A stretch of 64,000 nt of DNA from Actinomadura violacea (GTDB lineage: Bacteria; Actinomycetota; Actinomycetes; Streptosporangiales; Streptosporangiaceae). A program made the position numbers and the translations under genes. Under the pieces are notes generated by a model. That model was not told the origin of the DNA, did not search any database, and worked only from the letters and a program-made list of their open reading frames with translations. Below, one piece after another: positions 26,976 through 34,854 of the stretch (position 1 is the first letter of the stretch; every line of letters starts with the position of its first letter). The DNA lies in assembly GCF_017573465.1 (NCBI RefSeq), contig NZ_JAGEPF010000017.1, positions 62,001-126,000 on the forward strand. Reading direction: 5' to 3'.

Positions 26976-27923
26976 TCACGTGGTGGTCAGTTGGGTCAGC
27001 AGGAGGTCGCGGCAGACCTCGCCGAGGTCGAGGCCGGCGACGCTGACGGCGCGGGGGAGGAGGCTCGTCTCGGTCATGCCGGGGGCGACGTTCACTTCGA
27101 GGAAGTGGACCTCGCCGTCCGGGTCGACGATGAGGTCGGTGCGGGAGAGGTCGCGGAGGCCGAGGGTGCGATGGGCGGTGAGAGCGGCGGCGGTGGCGCG
27201 TTCGGCGGCGTCCGGGGTGAGGCGGGCCGGGGTGACGAACTCGGTGTCGCCGGCGTCGTAGCGGGCCGTGTAGTTGTACAGGGCGCCCGGGGCGACGATC
27301 TCGACGGCGGGGAGCGCCTGGGGCCGGCCGTTGCGCTCGATGACGCTCACGGCGATCTCGGTGCCCTCGATGTAGCGCTCGACGAGGGCGGCGTCGCCGT
27401 AGGCGAAGCAGCCGACCATGGCGGCGGACAGCTCGGACGGCTCGTGCACGACGGACGCGCCCAGGGCGGAGCCGCCGCGGGTGGGCTTGACGAAGAGGGG
27501 CAGGCCGAGCCCGCGGATGATCTGGTCGAGGACGGACGCGGCGCCGAGGTCGTGGAAGACCTCCTTGGGCAGGGCGACGGAGTCGGGGGTGCGCAGCCCG
27601 GCGCGGCGGACGACGGACTTGGCGGTCGGCTTGTCCCAGGCGACGCGGCAGGCGTCGGCGCGGGCGCCGACGTAGCGGACGCCGAGGAGGTCGAGCACGT
27701 CGCGGATCGAGCCGTCCTCCCCCGCGGCGCCGTGCAGGACGGGGAACACGGCGTCCGGCGGGTCGTCGGTGAGGGAGTCCAGGAGCGTGGCGTCGGCGTC
27801 GCGCAGTTCGACCGGGATGTCGAGGGCGCGCAGCGCGTCGGTGACGCGGCGGCCGGAGCGCAGCGAGACCTCTCGCTCGTAGGACAGTCCCCCGGCGAGG
27901 ACGACGACGTGCCCGAGTTCCAC
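26976..27923 (-). CDS. D-alanine-D-alanine ligase-like ATP-grasp enzyme
   Basis: A 315-residue ATP-grasp ligase related to Ddl. Seen are the N-terminal VVVLAGGLSYEREVSLRSG, VFPVLHGAAGEDGSIRDVL, ATP-binding LFVKPTRGGSALGASVV, and the metal-binding end VHFLEVNVAPGMTETSLLP. Ddl normally has NTLPG or NTMPG and about 350 residues; here it is NVAPG, and the protein is shorter. It may therefore be a paralogue with another amino-acid substrate. The canonical Ddl is usually encoded elsewhere in actinobacteria. GTG at 27923 with AAGGG upstream. It follows the aminotransferase on the same strand but behind a terminator, so it is probably transcribed alone. Confidence 0.82.
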   Translation of the reverse strand: MELGHVVVLAGGLSYEREVSLRSGRRVTDALRALDIPVELRDADATLLDSLTDDPPDAVFPVLHGAAGEDGSIRDVLDLLGVRYVGARADACRVAWDKPTAKSVVRRAGLRTPDSVALPKEVFHDLGAASVLDQIIRGLGLPLFVKPTRGGSALGASVVHEPSELSAAMVGCFAYGDAALVERYIEGTEIAVSVIERNGRPQALPAVEIVAPGALYNYTARYDAGDTEFVTPARLTPDAAERATAAALTAHRTLGLRDLSRTDLIVDPDGEVHFLEVNVAPGMTETSLLPRAVSVAGLDLGEVCRDLLLTQLTTT

Positions 27924-27961
27924 AGCAGGTGCCCTTCTGGCGTTCGGAGCGGCAACGAAAA

Positions 27962-27994
27962 CGCGCCGGCTCCCAGCATGGGGGAGCCGGCGCG
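27962..27994 (-). terminator. Terminator after the PLP aminotransferase
   Basis: A perfect 13-bp stem (27962-27974 with 27982-27994, CGCGCCGGCTCCC) and a 7-nt loop. On the minus strand the hairpin is followed by TTTTCGTT. It lies 25 nt after the aminotransferase stop. Confidence 0.9.
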
Positions 27995-28019
27995 GTTACG
28001 CGAAACCGGGTGGTATCGG

Positions 28020-29312
28020 TTAGACGATGCCCGGGCCCGGGGTGTGCACACCGCCGGGGCCGTCGTGCTCGACTCCCCCGAAAGTGTCCCGCAGCCTGAT
28101 CTCCTTCTCCACCACCGCGGCGAGGCGGCGGACGCCTTCGCGGATGCGGTGCGGCTCGGGGAAGCAGAAGGACAGCCGCATGTTGCGGCGGCCGCCGCCG
28201 TCGGCGTAGAAGCCGGTTCCGGGGACGTAGGCGACGCGGTCGGCGATCGCGCGGGGCGCCATCGCCTTGGCGTCGAGGCCCTCGGGGAGGGTGGCCCAGA
28301 CGAAGAAGCCGCCGCCGGGGCGCGTCCAGGTGCAGCCGTCCGGCATGAGCTGGTCGAGGGCGTCGAGCATGGCGTCGCGGCGTTCGCGGTACATCTCGCG
28401 GAACGCCTTGATCTGCTCGCGCCAGGGCTGCGTCAGCAGGTACTCGCGGACGGCGAGCTGGGAGAAGTTCGACGGGCACAGGATCGCGGACTCGGCGGCG
28501 AGGACGAGCTTGGCGCGGACGGCGTGCGGTGCGAGGACCCAGCCGACGCGGAGCCCGGAGGCGATCGTCTTGGAGAACGAGCCGAGGTAGATGACGCGGT
28601 CGGGGTCGTCGGCGCGCAGCGCCCGCATCGGCTCGCCCTCGTAGCCGAGGAGGCCGTAGGGGTTGTCCTCGATGACGAGGACGTCGTATTCGGCGCAGAT
28701 CTCCAGGACCTGGGTGCGGCGGGCGGCGGTGAGGGTGACGCCGGCGGGGTTCTGGAAGGTGGGGACGGTGTAGAGGAACTTGACGCGGCGGCCTTCGCGG
28801 CGGAGCCGGTCGAGGGTGTCGCGGAGCGCGGACGGGATCAGGCCGGCGTCGTCGAGCGGGACGTGCACGACGTCGGCCTGGTAGGAGGCGAAGGTGCCGA
28901 GCGCGCCGACGTAGGAGGGGGCCTCGGCGAGGACGACGTCGCCGGGGTCGATGAAGATCTTGGTGATGAGGTCGAGGGCCTGCTGGGCGCCGACGGTGAC
29001 GACGACGTCGTCGGCCGAGCCCTGGACGCCTTCGAGGGCCATGACCTCGCAGATGAGTTCGCGGAGCGTCTCGTCGCCCTGCGCGGAGCCGTACTGGAGG
29101 ACCTCGGCGCCCTTGCCGGCGACGAGGTCGCCGACCATCGAGCCGACGGCGTCGAGGGGCAGCGCGGACACGTAGGGGGCGCCGCCCGCGAGGGAGACGA
29201 CCTCGGGGCGGGCGACCATCGCGAACAGAGCCCGGATCTCCGACGGCACCATGCCGGCGGCGCGGGCGGCGTAGCGGTCGGTGTAGGCATCGGTTCGCGA
29301 GTGCTGTTCCAC
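28020..29312 (-). CDS. PLP-dependent aminotransferase, class I/II (fold type I)
   Basis: A 430-residue enzyme of the aspartate aminotransferase superfamily. The MocR/2-aminoadipate-aminotransferase-like features are VVSLAGGAPYVSALPLD, LQYGSAQGDETLRELI, IEDNPYGLLGYEG, and the PLP-Lys in YLGSFSKTIASGLRVGWVLAP. The substrate-binding Arg lies in MRLSFCFPEP. There is no DNA-binding domain. The substrate is not determined; a related oriC-proximal aminotransferase occurs in Streptomyces. GTG start at 29312, with GGAGG 6 nt upstream, is preferred to longer frames whose extra 76 residues are Pro/Gly/Arg-rich. The following 311 nt (29313-29623) up to the GNAT gene hold only the divergent promoters. Confidence 0.9.
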   Translation of the reverse strand: MEQHSRTDAYTDRYAARAAGMVPSEIRALFAMVARPEVVSLAGGAPYVSALPLDAVGSMVGDLVAGKGAEVLQYGSAQGDETLRELICEVMALEGVQGSADDVVVTVGAQQALDLITKIFIDPGDVVLAEAPSYVGALGTFASYQADVVHVPLDDAGLIPSALRDTLDRLRREGRRVKFLYTVPTFQNPAGVTLTAARRTQVLEICAEYDVLVIEDNPYGLLGYEGEPMRALRADDPDRVIYLGSFSKTIASGLRVGWVLAPHAVRAKLVLAAESAILCPSNFSQLAVREYLLTQPWREQIKAFREMYRERRDAMLDALDQLMPDGCTWTRPGGGFFVWATLPEGLDAKAMAPRAIADRVAYVPGTGFYADGGGRRNMRLSFCFPEPHRIREGVRRLAAVVEKEIRLRDTFGGVEHDGPGGVHTPGPGIV

Positions 29313-29623
29313 GAGGCACCTCCGGTGGGGCTGGCTTGACCGCAAAGTTACGGCATCGGCTCCGGGGGGAGCGGGCGAACCCCGGACCTCGCGCCTCGGC
29401 GGTCCCCGGACCCCGCCCTCCGGCGGTGCTGGAGCCCCGCACTTCGGCGGTTCCCGTGCCTGGCGCGCCGCCCGGTTGCTCGTCCCCCGTCCGATACGAT
29501 GCCCGAGGATCCCGGTTTGTTGCCGGGGACTTCCGCGCAAGTGGGCGTTCCGCCCCGAGGGCCCCGGCCGTACCGGGTGCCTTCGCCCGGCGGACGAGGA
29601 TGCCAGCAGGGGGTGCCGGCCCG

Positions 29624-30241
29624 GTGTCGCGTCGACTCGTCAACATCACGCTGGACAATCTGGACGATCTTCCGCACCGCTGCCGCGGCTGCGTCTTCTG
29701 GGAGCTGGACCCGGTCAGCCGGGACCGCGCGCAGGCGAGCGGCGACGCGGGGCTGGAGAAGGAGGCGTGGATCTCCTCCACGCTGCTGGAGTGGGGCTCC
29801 TGCGGCAAGATCGCTTACGTGGACGACGTGCCCGCGGGGTTCGTGATGTTCGCGCCGCCGCTGTACGTGCCGCGGTCGGTGGCGTTCCCGACGAGCCCGG
29901 TGAGCGCGGACGCGGTGCTGCTGATGACGGCGCACATCCTGCCGGAGTTCGCGGGCGGCGGGCTCGGCCGGATGCTCGTGCAGGGCGTCGCGAAGGACTT
30001 GACGAGGCGCGCGGTGAAGGCGATCGAGGCGTTCGGCGACCTGAAGGGCGAGGAGGGCGGCTGCATGGTGCCGGCCGACTACCTGCTGTCGGTCGGGTTC
30101 AAGACGATCCGGCCGCATCACCGGTACCCGCGGCTGCGGCTGGAGCTGAAGTCGGCGCTGTCGTGGCGTGAGGACGTCGAGGTCGCCCTGGAACGGCTGC
30201 TGGGCTCCATGACCCCGGAGGGAGCGCTGCGTCCCGTCTGA
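29624..30241 (+). CDS. GNAT-family N-acetyltransferase
   Basis: A 205-residue protein with a GNAT fold. The acetyl-CoA loop region is LPEFAGGGLGRMLVQGVAKDL, preceded by the strand AVLLMTAHI and followed by GCMVPADYLLSVGFKTIRPH. The N-terminus contains RCRGCVFWELDP, a Cys pair seen in this oriC-linked actinobacterial family. The acceptor substrate is unknown. GTG at 29624 is chosen as the start because upstream residues lose conservation-like character; an ATG 24 nt upstream is a close alternative. It is convergent with trxA, with a shared terminator. Confidence 0.85.
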   Translation: MSRRLVNITLDNLDDLPHRCRGCVFWELDPVSRDRAQASGDAGLEKEAWISSTLLEWGSCGKIAYVDDVPAGFVMFAPPLYVPRSVAFPTSPVSADAVLLMTAHILPEFAGGGLGRMLVQGVAKDLTRRAVKAIEAFGDLKGEEGGCMVPADYLLSVGFKTIRPHHRYPRLRLELKSALSWREDVEVALERLLGSMTPEGALRPV

Positions 30242-30262
30242 GGCCGTCTGAGCGGCTCACAT

Positions 30263-30305
30263 GAGTGCGGCCCGCATCCCGCCGGACGGGATGCGGGCCG
30301 CACTC
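30263..30305. terminator. Bidirectional terminator between the GNAT gene and trxA
   Basis: A perfect 19-bp stem (30263-30281 with 30287-30305) and a 5-nt loop. It lies between two convergent genes and can serve both. Confidence 0.92.
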
Positions 30306-30341
30306 GTGTTCACGGGCGCCGCGGGGGCGGGCGGAGGGCCG

Positions 30342-30656
30342 TCAGATGAACTCGGCGAGGTCGCGCAGCAGCGCGGCCTTCGGCTTGGCGCCCATGATCT
30401 GCTTGACGACCTGGCCGCCCGAGTAGACGTTCATCGTCGGGATCTGCAGGACGCCGTACTCGGCGGGGACCTTCGGGTTCTCGTCGATGTTCAGCTTGAC
30501 GATCTCGAGCTTGTCGCCGTGCGCCTGGGAGATCTCCTCCAGGATCGGCGCCACCATCCGGCACGGGCCGCACCACTCGGCCCAGAAGTCGACCAGGACG
30601 GGCTTGTCGCTGTCCAGGACCTCGGACGCGAAGTCGGCGTCGGTCACGGCTTTCAT
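30342..30656 (-). CDS. trxA: Thioredoxin
   Basis: A 104-residue thioredoxin with active site WAEWCGPCRMVAP, the buried Asp in VLVDFWAEW, and the cis-Pro in LQIPTMNVY. It reduces protein disulfides in the cytoplasm and is itself reduced by the flavoenzyme encoded 58 nt upstream (trxB). ATG at 30656 with AAGGAG 6 nt upstream. Order trxB-trxA near sigM is conserved in actinobacteria, where the SigR-type disulfide-stress response often controls it. Confidence 0.96.
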   Translation of the reverse strand: MKAVTDADFASEVLDSDKPVLVDFWAEWCGPCRMVAPILEEISQAHGDKLEIVKLNIDENPKVPAEYGVLQIPTMNVYSGGQVVKQIMGAKPKAALLRDLAEFI

Positions 30657-30714
30657 GGTGTCTCCTTCGGTAGCGGGCCCGGCGCGGGATTCGGGCGCCG
30701 GGCCGGGCGTGCGG

Positions 30715-31668
30715 TCAGGCCTGCGGGACGGTCTCCGCGGCGTCCTGGTCCTGGAGCCAGCGCTCGGCGTCGATGGCCGCCGAGCAGCCGCTGCCGGCCG
30801 CGGTGATGGCTTGACGGTAGATGTGGTCGACCACGTCGCCACAGGCGAACACGCCGGGAATCTTCGTCCGGGTGGTGGGGGCGTCCACGAGCAGGTAGCC
30901 GTCGGCGTCGGTCTCCAGCTGGCCGGTGAACAGCTCGCTGCGCGGGTCGTGGCCGATCGCGATGAACAGGCCGGTGATCTCCAGCGGGCTCTGCTCGCCG
31001 GTCTTGAGGTTGCGGACCTGCACGCCGGTGACGCGGTCCTCGCCGTCGATCTTCACGACCTCGCTGTCCCACAGGAAGCGGATCTTGTCGTTGGCGAACG
31101 CCCGGTCCTGCATGATCTTGGAGGCGCGCAGCTCGTCGCGGCGGTGGATCACGGTGACGGAGCGGGCGAACTTGGTCAGGAAGATCGCCTCCTCCATCGC
31201 GGTGTCGCCGCCGCCGACGACGGCGATGTCCTGCTCGCGGAAGAAGAAGCCGTCGCAGGTCGCGCACCAGGAGACGCCGCGTCCCGAGAGGCGCTTCTCG
31301 TCCGGCAGGCCGAGCTCGCGGTAACCGGAGCCGGTGGCGACGATGACGGTCCTGGCCAGGTACGTCTCGTCGCCGACCTTGACGACCTTCGGGTCGGCGG
31401 CGAGGTCGACCTCGGTGACGTCGTCGGTGATCAGCTCGGCGCCGAACCGCTCGGCCTGCTTGCGCAGGTTGTCCATCAGGTCGGGGCCCATGACGCCGTC
31501 GGGGAAGCCGGGGAAGTTCTCCACGTCGGTGGTGTTCATCAGCGCGCCGCCGGCGGTCACCGACCCCTCGAACAGCAGCGGCTTCAGGTCGCCGCGGGCC
31601 GCGTAGACCGCGGCCGTGTAGCCCGCGGGGCCCGAGCCGATGATGATGACGTTACGGACGTCGCTCAC
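30715..31668 (-). CDS. trxB: Thioredoxin reductase (NADPH)
   Basis: A 317-residue FAD enzyme. The N-terminal FAD motif is VIIIGSGPAGYTAAVYAARG, the redox-active pair is in SWCATCDGFFF, the NADPH motif is IAVVGGGDTAMEEA, and the C-terminal FAD contact is GVFACGDVVDHIYRQAITAA. It passes electrons from NADPH to thioredoxin, encoded directly downstream. GTG start at 31668 with AGAGG 9 nt upstream. Confidence 0.96.
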   Translation of the reverse strand: MSDVRNVIIIGSGPAGYTAAVYAARGDLKPLLFEGSVTAGGALMNTTDVENFPGFPDGVMGPDLMDNLRKQAERFGAELITDDVTEVDLAADPKVVKVGDETYLARTVIVATGSGYRELGLPDEKRLSGRGVSWCATCDGFFFREQDIAVVGGGDTAMEEAIFLTKFARSVTVIHRRDELRASKIMQDRAFANDKIRFLWDSEVVKIDGEDRVTGVQVRNLKTGEQSPLEITGLFIAIGHDPRSELFTGQLETDADGYLLVDAPTTRTKIPGVFACGDVVDHIYRQAITAAGSGCSAAIDAERWLQDQDAAETVPQA

Positions 31669-31792
31669 TGTTGTGCGCCTCTCCTCTTGGCCTTCGGTGG
31701 CCTCACCGCACGGCCTGCCAGTCGCGTCAACCGATCCTAGGGCCAGGGGATTCCCGGCATGCGCGGCCCGTCCCGTGACCTGCCCCGCAGTG

Positions 31793-31825
31793 CCCTTCCG
31801 ACGCCCTTCCGACGCCCTTCCGACG
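31793..31825. repeat. Three 11-bp tandem repeats upstream of the DLH-like gene
   Basis: CCCTTCCGACG occurs three times in a row. It lies in the 206-nt gap between the divergent trxB and hydrolase genes, 38 nt upstream of the -10-like hexamer at 31863. It may be a binding site or simple replication slippage. Confidence 0.75.
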
Positions 31826-31862
31826 CCTCTCCGGGCCCGCCGTGGGGGCGTCGCGACGGCCA

Positions 31863-31868
31863 TAGGGT
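31863..31868 (+). promoter_or_regulatory. -10-like TAGGGT placed for a leaderless start
   Basis: TAGGGT ends 6 nt before the ATG of the hydrolase gene, and no ribosome-binding site is present. This spacing is what leaderless actinobacterial transcripts show. Confidence 0.55.
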
Positions 31869-31874
31869 TGTCCC

Positions 31875-32450
31875 ATGGCACGCATTCTGCTTCTCCACTC
31901 GATGTACGGGCTCCGTCCCGCCGTGCACCAGGCGGCGGACCGGCTCCGCGCCGCGGGGCACGAGGTCGCCGTCCCGGACCTGTACGGCGGCCGGGTCGCC
32001 GGCACGCCGGACGAGGGCGTCGAGATCAAGGAGGAGATCGGCCGGGACGAGCTGCTGCGCCGCGCCGTCGCGGCGGCGGCCCCGCTGCTGGACGGGGACG
32101 AGGGGCTCGTGTACGCGGGGTTCTCGCTCGGCGGGTCCATCGCGCAGAACCTGGCACTCGGCGACGACAGGGCGCGCGGCCTGCTGCTGATGCACGGGAC
32201 GTCCGACCTCGCCGACGACGCGTCCACCGAGATCCCGGTGCAGCTGCACGTCGCCGACCCCGACACCTACGAGCCGGTCGACTGGCTGAACGCGTGGTAC
32301 CTGCGGATGCGCAAGGCGGGCGCGGACGTGGAGGTGTTCCGCTACCGGGGCGCCGGGCACCTGTTCACCGACCCGGACCTGCCCGACCACGATGCGGAGG
32401 CCGCCGAGCGCGCCTGGGCGATCGCCCTCGACTTCGTGGCGACCCTCTGA
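31875..32450 (+). CDS. Dienelactone hydrolase-like alpha/beta hydrolase
   Basis: A 191-residue cytoplasmic protein beginning MARILLLHSMYGLRPAVHQA. The nucleophile elbow is YAGFSLGGSIAQ (Ser where many dienelactone hydrolases have Cys). A likely Asp is in LHVADPDTYEP, and the final His is in GAGHLFTDPDLPDHD. The overall layout is that of the DLH family (carboxymethylenebutenolidase and relatives), but slightly shorter than the usual about 235 residues. The substrate is unknown. It is probably leaderless. It is convergent with the anti-sigma gene and divergent from trxB. Confidence 0.85.
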   Translation: MARILLLHSMYGLRPAVHQAADRLRAAGHEVAVPDLYGGRVAGTPDEGVEIKEEIGRDELLRRAVAAAAPLLDGDEGLVYAGFSLGGSIAQNLALGDDRARGLLLMHGTSDLADDASTEIPVQLHVADPDTYEPVDWLNAWYLRMRKAGADVEVFRYRGAGHLFTDPDLPDHDAEAAERAWAIALDFVATL

Positions 32451-32516
32451 CCGCCGCGCGCGGCCCGCTGTGGCCGTGCCCCACGGCGACGGTGGGCCGC
32501 GGTGAGCGCGGCCTCT

Positions 32517-32551
32517 GGGGGCGGACCCCGAACGTCCGGAGGTTCCGCCCC
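32517..32551. terminator. Imperfect hairpin between the convergent hydrolase and anti-sigma genes
   Basis: GGGGCGGACC (32517-32526) can pair with GGTTCCGCCCC (32541-32551) with one bulged base. The position between two stop codons fits a terminator; it lacks a T-tract. Confidence 0.45.
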
Positions 32552-32562
32552 GATGGGCTGGA

Positions 32563-33345
32563 TCAGGCGGGCTCGTGCTCGAGCACGTGCGGGTCCTTCG
32601 CGGTGCAGTCCGGGCCGACGACCCAGACGTCCCAGCCGCCGTCCTTGGCGCCGGGAAGCGCTATCACGATCGCGTCCCGCCCGTCGTACCTGGCCCGGTC
32701 GACCAGCGCGGGCGTGCGGCCGCGGGTGACGCCGGCGACGCAGCCGGACACCGCCCCGCTCGGCGCGGACCCCTGGAGCCGCAGCTCCTGCCCCTTGCCG
32801 AGCAGCCGGTCGACCTGCCCGCCGAGCCGGCCGGCCCGGTACTCGGTGCCGCTGCGGGTGACCTTGTAGGCCCCCTTGACCATGGTGGATTCCGAGGGCG
32901 CGGCGGCGTTCGGCGCCGCGCCGCCCGCCGAGTGCTGCCGGGCGCGGTCCTGCGGCGGGGTCGCGGCCTGGCTGCCGCTGCCGTCGGAGTCGTCCAGCGC
33001 GATCTTGCCGACCGTCGCACCGCCGCCGAGGACGACGATCGTCGCCGCCGCGGCGGACAGTATCCGCCAATGCCGCCTTCCGCGCCGCTGCTCCATGCTC
33101 ACCACGGTGGCGCTGTGCATCGACTCCGCCGCGATGGCGGTGTCGATGCGCTCGGCCAACTCCGGCGGCATGGACGGCACGGGTGCCTCCGCCAGGATCC
33201 GGGAGACGTCCGCAAGGTCGGCGGAGCGGTCCCGGCATTCGGCGCAGGATTCGAGGTGCGCGTTGACGGAGGCGGCCTGGTCGTCTTCGAGCAGTCCTTC
33301 GGCCAGGTCGGCGAGGACGTCGTAGTCAAGATGTGCGGGGTTCAC
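32563..33345 (-). CDS. Anti-sigma factor with zinc-binding (ZAS) domain and single membrane segment
   Basis: A 260-residue protein. The N-terminal zinc anti-sigma domain contains VNAHLESCAECRDRSADLAD (H-x3-C-x2-C). A membrane segment follows (about residues 85-105, ILSAAAATIVVLGGGATVG), then an extracytoplasmic C-terminal domain of about 150 residues that may sense the signal. GTG start overlaps the sigma factor stop by 4 nt (GTGA), the standard sigma/anti-sigma coupling. It is expected to hold the SigM-like factor at the membrane until a signal, perhaps oxidative or envelope stress given trxBA nearby, releases it. Confidence 0.9.
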   Translation of the reverse strand: MNPAHLDYDVLADLAEGLLEDDQAASVNAHLESCAECRDRSADLADVSRILAEAPVPSMPPELAERIDTAIAAESMHSATVVSMEQRRGRRHWRILSAAAATIVVLGGGATVGKIALDDSDGSGSQAATPPQDRARQHSAGGAAPNAAAPSESTMVKGAYKVTRSGTEYRAGRLGGQVDRLLGKGQELRLQGSAPSGAVSGCVAGVTRGRTPALVDRARYDGRDAIVIALPGAKDGGWDVWVVGPDCTAKDPHVLEHEPA

Positions 33346-33965
33346 TTGGGCATGCCACCTCCTTCCACACCTCCGACGTTTTCCGAGCCGCGTCGGTTCC
33401 GGTGATGGGTCAGAAGTGGCGCGAGCCGCGCGCGCCCCCGCGCGCACCGGCTCTTGATCGTCCCGGGCGGGACCTCCATCACCTGCGCGGCGTCGTCGAC
33501 GGAGTAGCCCATCATGTCGACCAGCACGAGCGCGGCGCGCTGCTCGAACGGCAGCTGCTCCAGCGCCGTGCGGACGTCGAGGGACACCCCGTGCGCGTCG
33601 GTCGGGTCGGGCATCTTGGGCGCGACGGCGTCGAAGGTCGCGTCGTCGCCCATCGGGGTGGCCGGGCGGACGGACTTGCGGCGGATCCGGTCGAGGCAGG
33701 CGTTCACCACGATCCGGTGCAGCCAGGTGGTGACGGCGGCGTCGCCGCGGAACCGGCCGGCGGCGCGGAACGCCGACAGGCACGCGTCCTGCAGGGCGTC
33801 GGCGGCCTCCTCCGGGTCGCCGAGGGTGCGCAGCGCGACGGCCCACATCCGGTCCCGGTGCCGGTGCACCAGCTCGGCGAAGGCGTGCGGGTCCCCTTGG
33901 GCGTGGCGGGCGAGGAGCTCCTTGTCGGGGACCTCGTCGACCCGACGCATGCTCACCGACGTCAT
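33342..33965 (-). CDS. sigM: ECF RNA polymerase sigma factor, SigM type
   Basis: A 207-residue ECF sigma factor. Region 2 contains DPHAFAELVHRHRDRMWAVA and EEAADALQDACLSAFRAAGRF; DNA-melting residues follow in AAVTTWLHRIVVNACLDRIR. Region 4 contains LPFEQRAALVLVDMMGYSVD and the recognition helix MEVPPGTIKSRCARGRARL. ATG at 33965 was chosen; an internal ATG at 33950 is also possible. The place next to trxBA, murJ and the anti-sigma gene matches SigM loci in Mycobacterium and Streptomyces. The 368-nt gap upstream (33966-34333) holds the divergent promoters and no gene was seen. Confidence 0.9.
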   Translation of the reverse strand: MTSVSMRRVDEVPDKELLARHAQGDPHAFAELVHRHRDRMWAVALRTLGDPEEAADALQDACLSAFRAAGRFRGDAAVTTWLHRIVVNACLDRIRRKSVRPATPMGDDATFDAVAPKMPDPTDAHGVSLDVRTALEQLPFEQRAALVLVDMMGYSVDDAAQVMEVPPGTIKSRCARGRARLAPLLTHHRNRRGSENVGGVEGGGMPK

Positions 33966-34333
33966 GAGCGACCGCTTTCTCGTACGGGCCGCCCTGCCGG
34001 TGCCGGGCGGCTGCGACCGGTTGCGGCTGCTCGGGTGGTCACCACGGTTTCCTGGGGGCGAGGGGACATGGATGCTCACAGGCACGATACAGACAACCGG
34101 CAGCTCACGTCACAGGTCGAGCCGCCCCGGACCTTTCCCGGACCGTTCCAGCCGCCGTGGGGCGGCCGTGGGGGCAGGCGTGGGGCGGCCGTGGGGCCGC
34201 CGCCCGGTGCCCGGACCGCCCCGTCCCCCGTCCCCGGAGGTGTCCACTTCCGGGCCGTCGATTGCCCGCGCGGCGGCGCTCAGGACATGATGGCCGGGAC
34301 TTCATGATCATCGAATCGATCCGGAAGGCTCCC

Positions 34334-34780
34334 ATGCGAACAGCCGCCAAGCGCGCCCTCGTCATCGCGACGACGGCCGCCGTCGCCTCAGGTCTCGCCG
34401 TCTCCTCCGCCTCCGCGTCGGACGACTGGGTCAAGGGCGGGATCAAGTCCGCGCACTCGCGGACGGCCTACAGCAAGCAGTCGGAGGGCAGGGCCTGGCT
34501 GCACATCTACTGGAACGGCACCAAGGTCGCCGTCAAGGGGACGGTGAAGAACACCTCCACCGACACCTACGCCTACATGCAGATCCGCTACCAGGTGTAC
34601 ACCAGCGGGAAGTGGCGGTGGCACAGCAAGTCCAACCTCGGGAAGGTGACGCCCGCGCGCGGCACCGGCTACCTGTCGCTGCACCGCGCCACCCACAAGA
34701 CGCGGTACGTCCAGATGCGGGTCTGCGCCTGGGGGCTGCCGGGCAGCGGCCTGGGCGGCAAGTGCATGGACTGGGCCTGA
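34334..34780 (+). CDS. Small secreted protein, unknown function
   Basis: A 148-residue protein with a Sec signal peptide (MRTAAKRALVIATTAAVASG, cleavage near SASAS). The mature part is short and rich in Lys, Tyr and Trp, with WLHIYWNGTKVAVKGTVKNT, YMQIRYQVYTSGKWRWHSKS and RYVQMRVCAWGL; two Cys near the end may pair. The alternating pattern suggests a small beta-sandwich. No family was recognised. GGAAGG lies 5 nt before the ATG. Divergent from sigM, so it might be part of that regulon; not shown. Confidence 0.75.
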   Translation: MRTAAKRALVIATTAAVASGLAVSSASASDDWVKGGIKSAHSRTAYSKQSEGRAWLHIYWNGTKVAVKGTVKNTSTDTYAYMQIRYQVYTSGKWRWHSKSNLGKVTPARGTGYLSLHRATHKTRYVQMRVCAWGLPGSGLGGKCMDWA

Positions 34781-34797
34781 CCTTCGCGTTCCGCGGA

Positions 34798-34829
34798 GCC
34801 GGGGGCGTCCCGCACGGGACGCTCCCGGC
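34798..34829. terminator. Bidirectional terminator between the secreted protein and pseudokinase genes
   Basis: A 14-bp stem (34798-34811 with 34816-34829) with one G-T pair and a 4-nt loop GCAC. It separates two convergent genes. Confidence 0.8.
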
Positions 34830-34854
34830 CACGCCGGATGTGCGCGGGGCCGGC

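Noticed and set aside
26935..29808. A 957-residue minus-strand frame over the ligase and aminotransferase
   Set aside because: Out-of-frame shadow of both genes, dominated by Arg/Pro.
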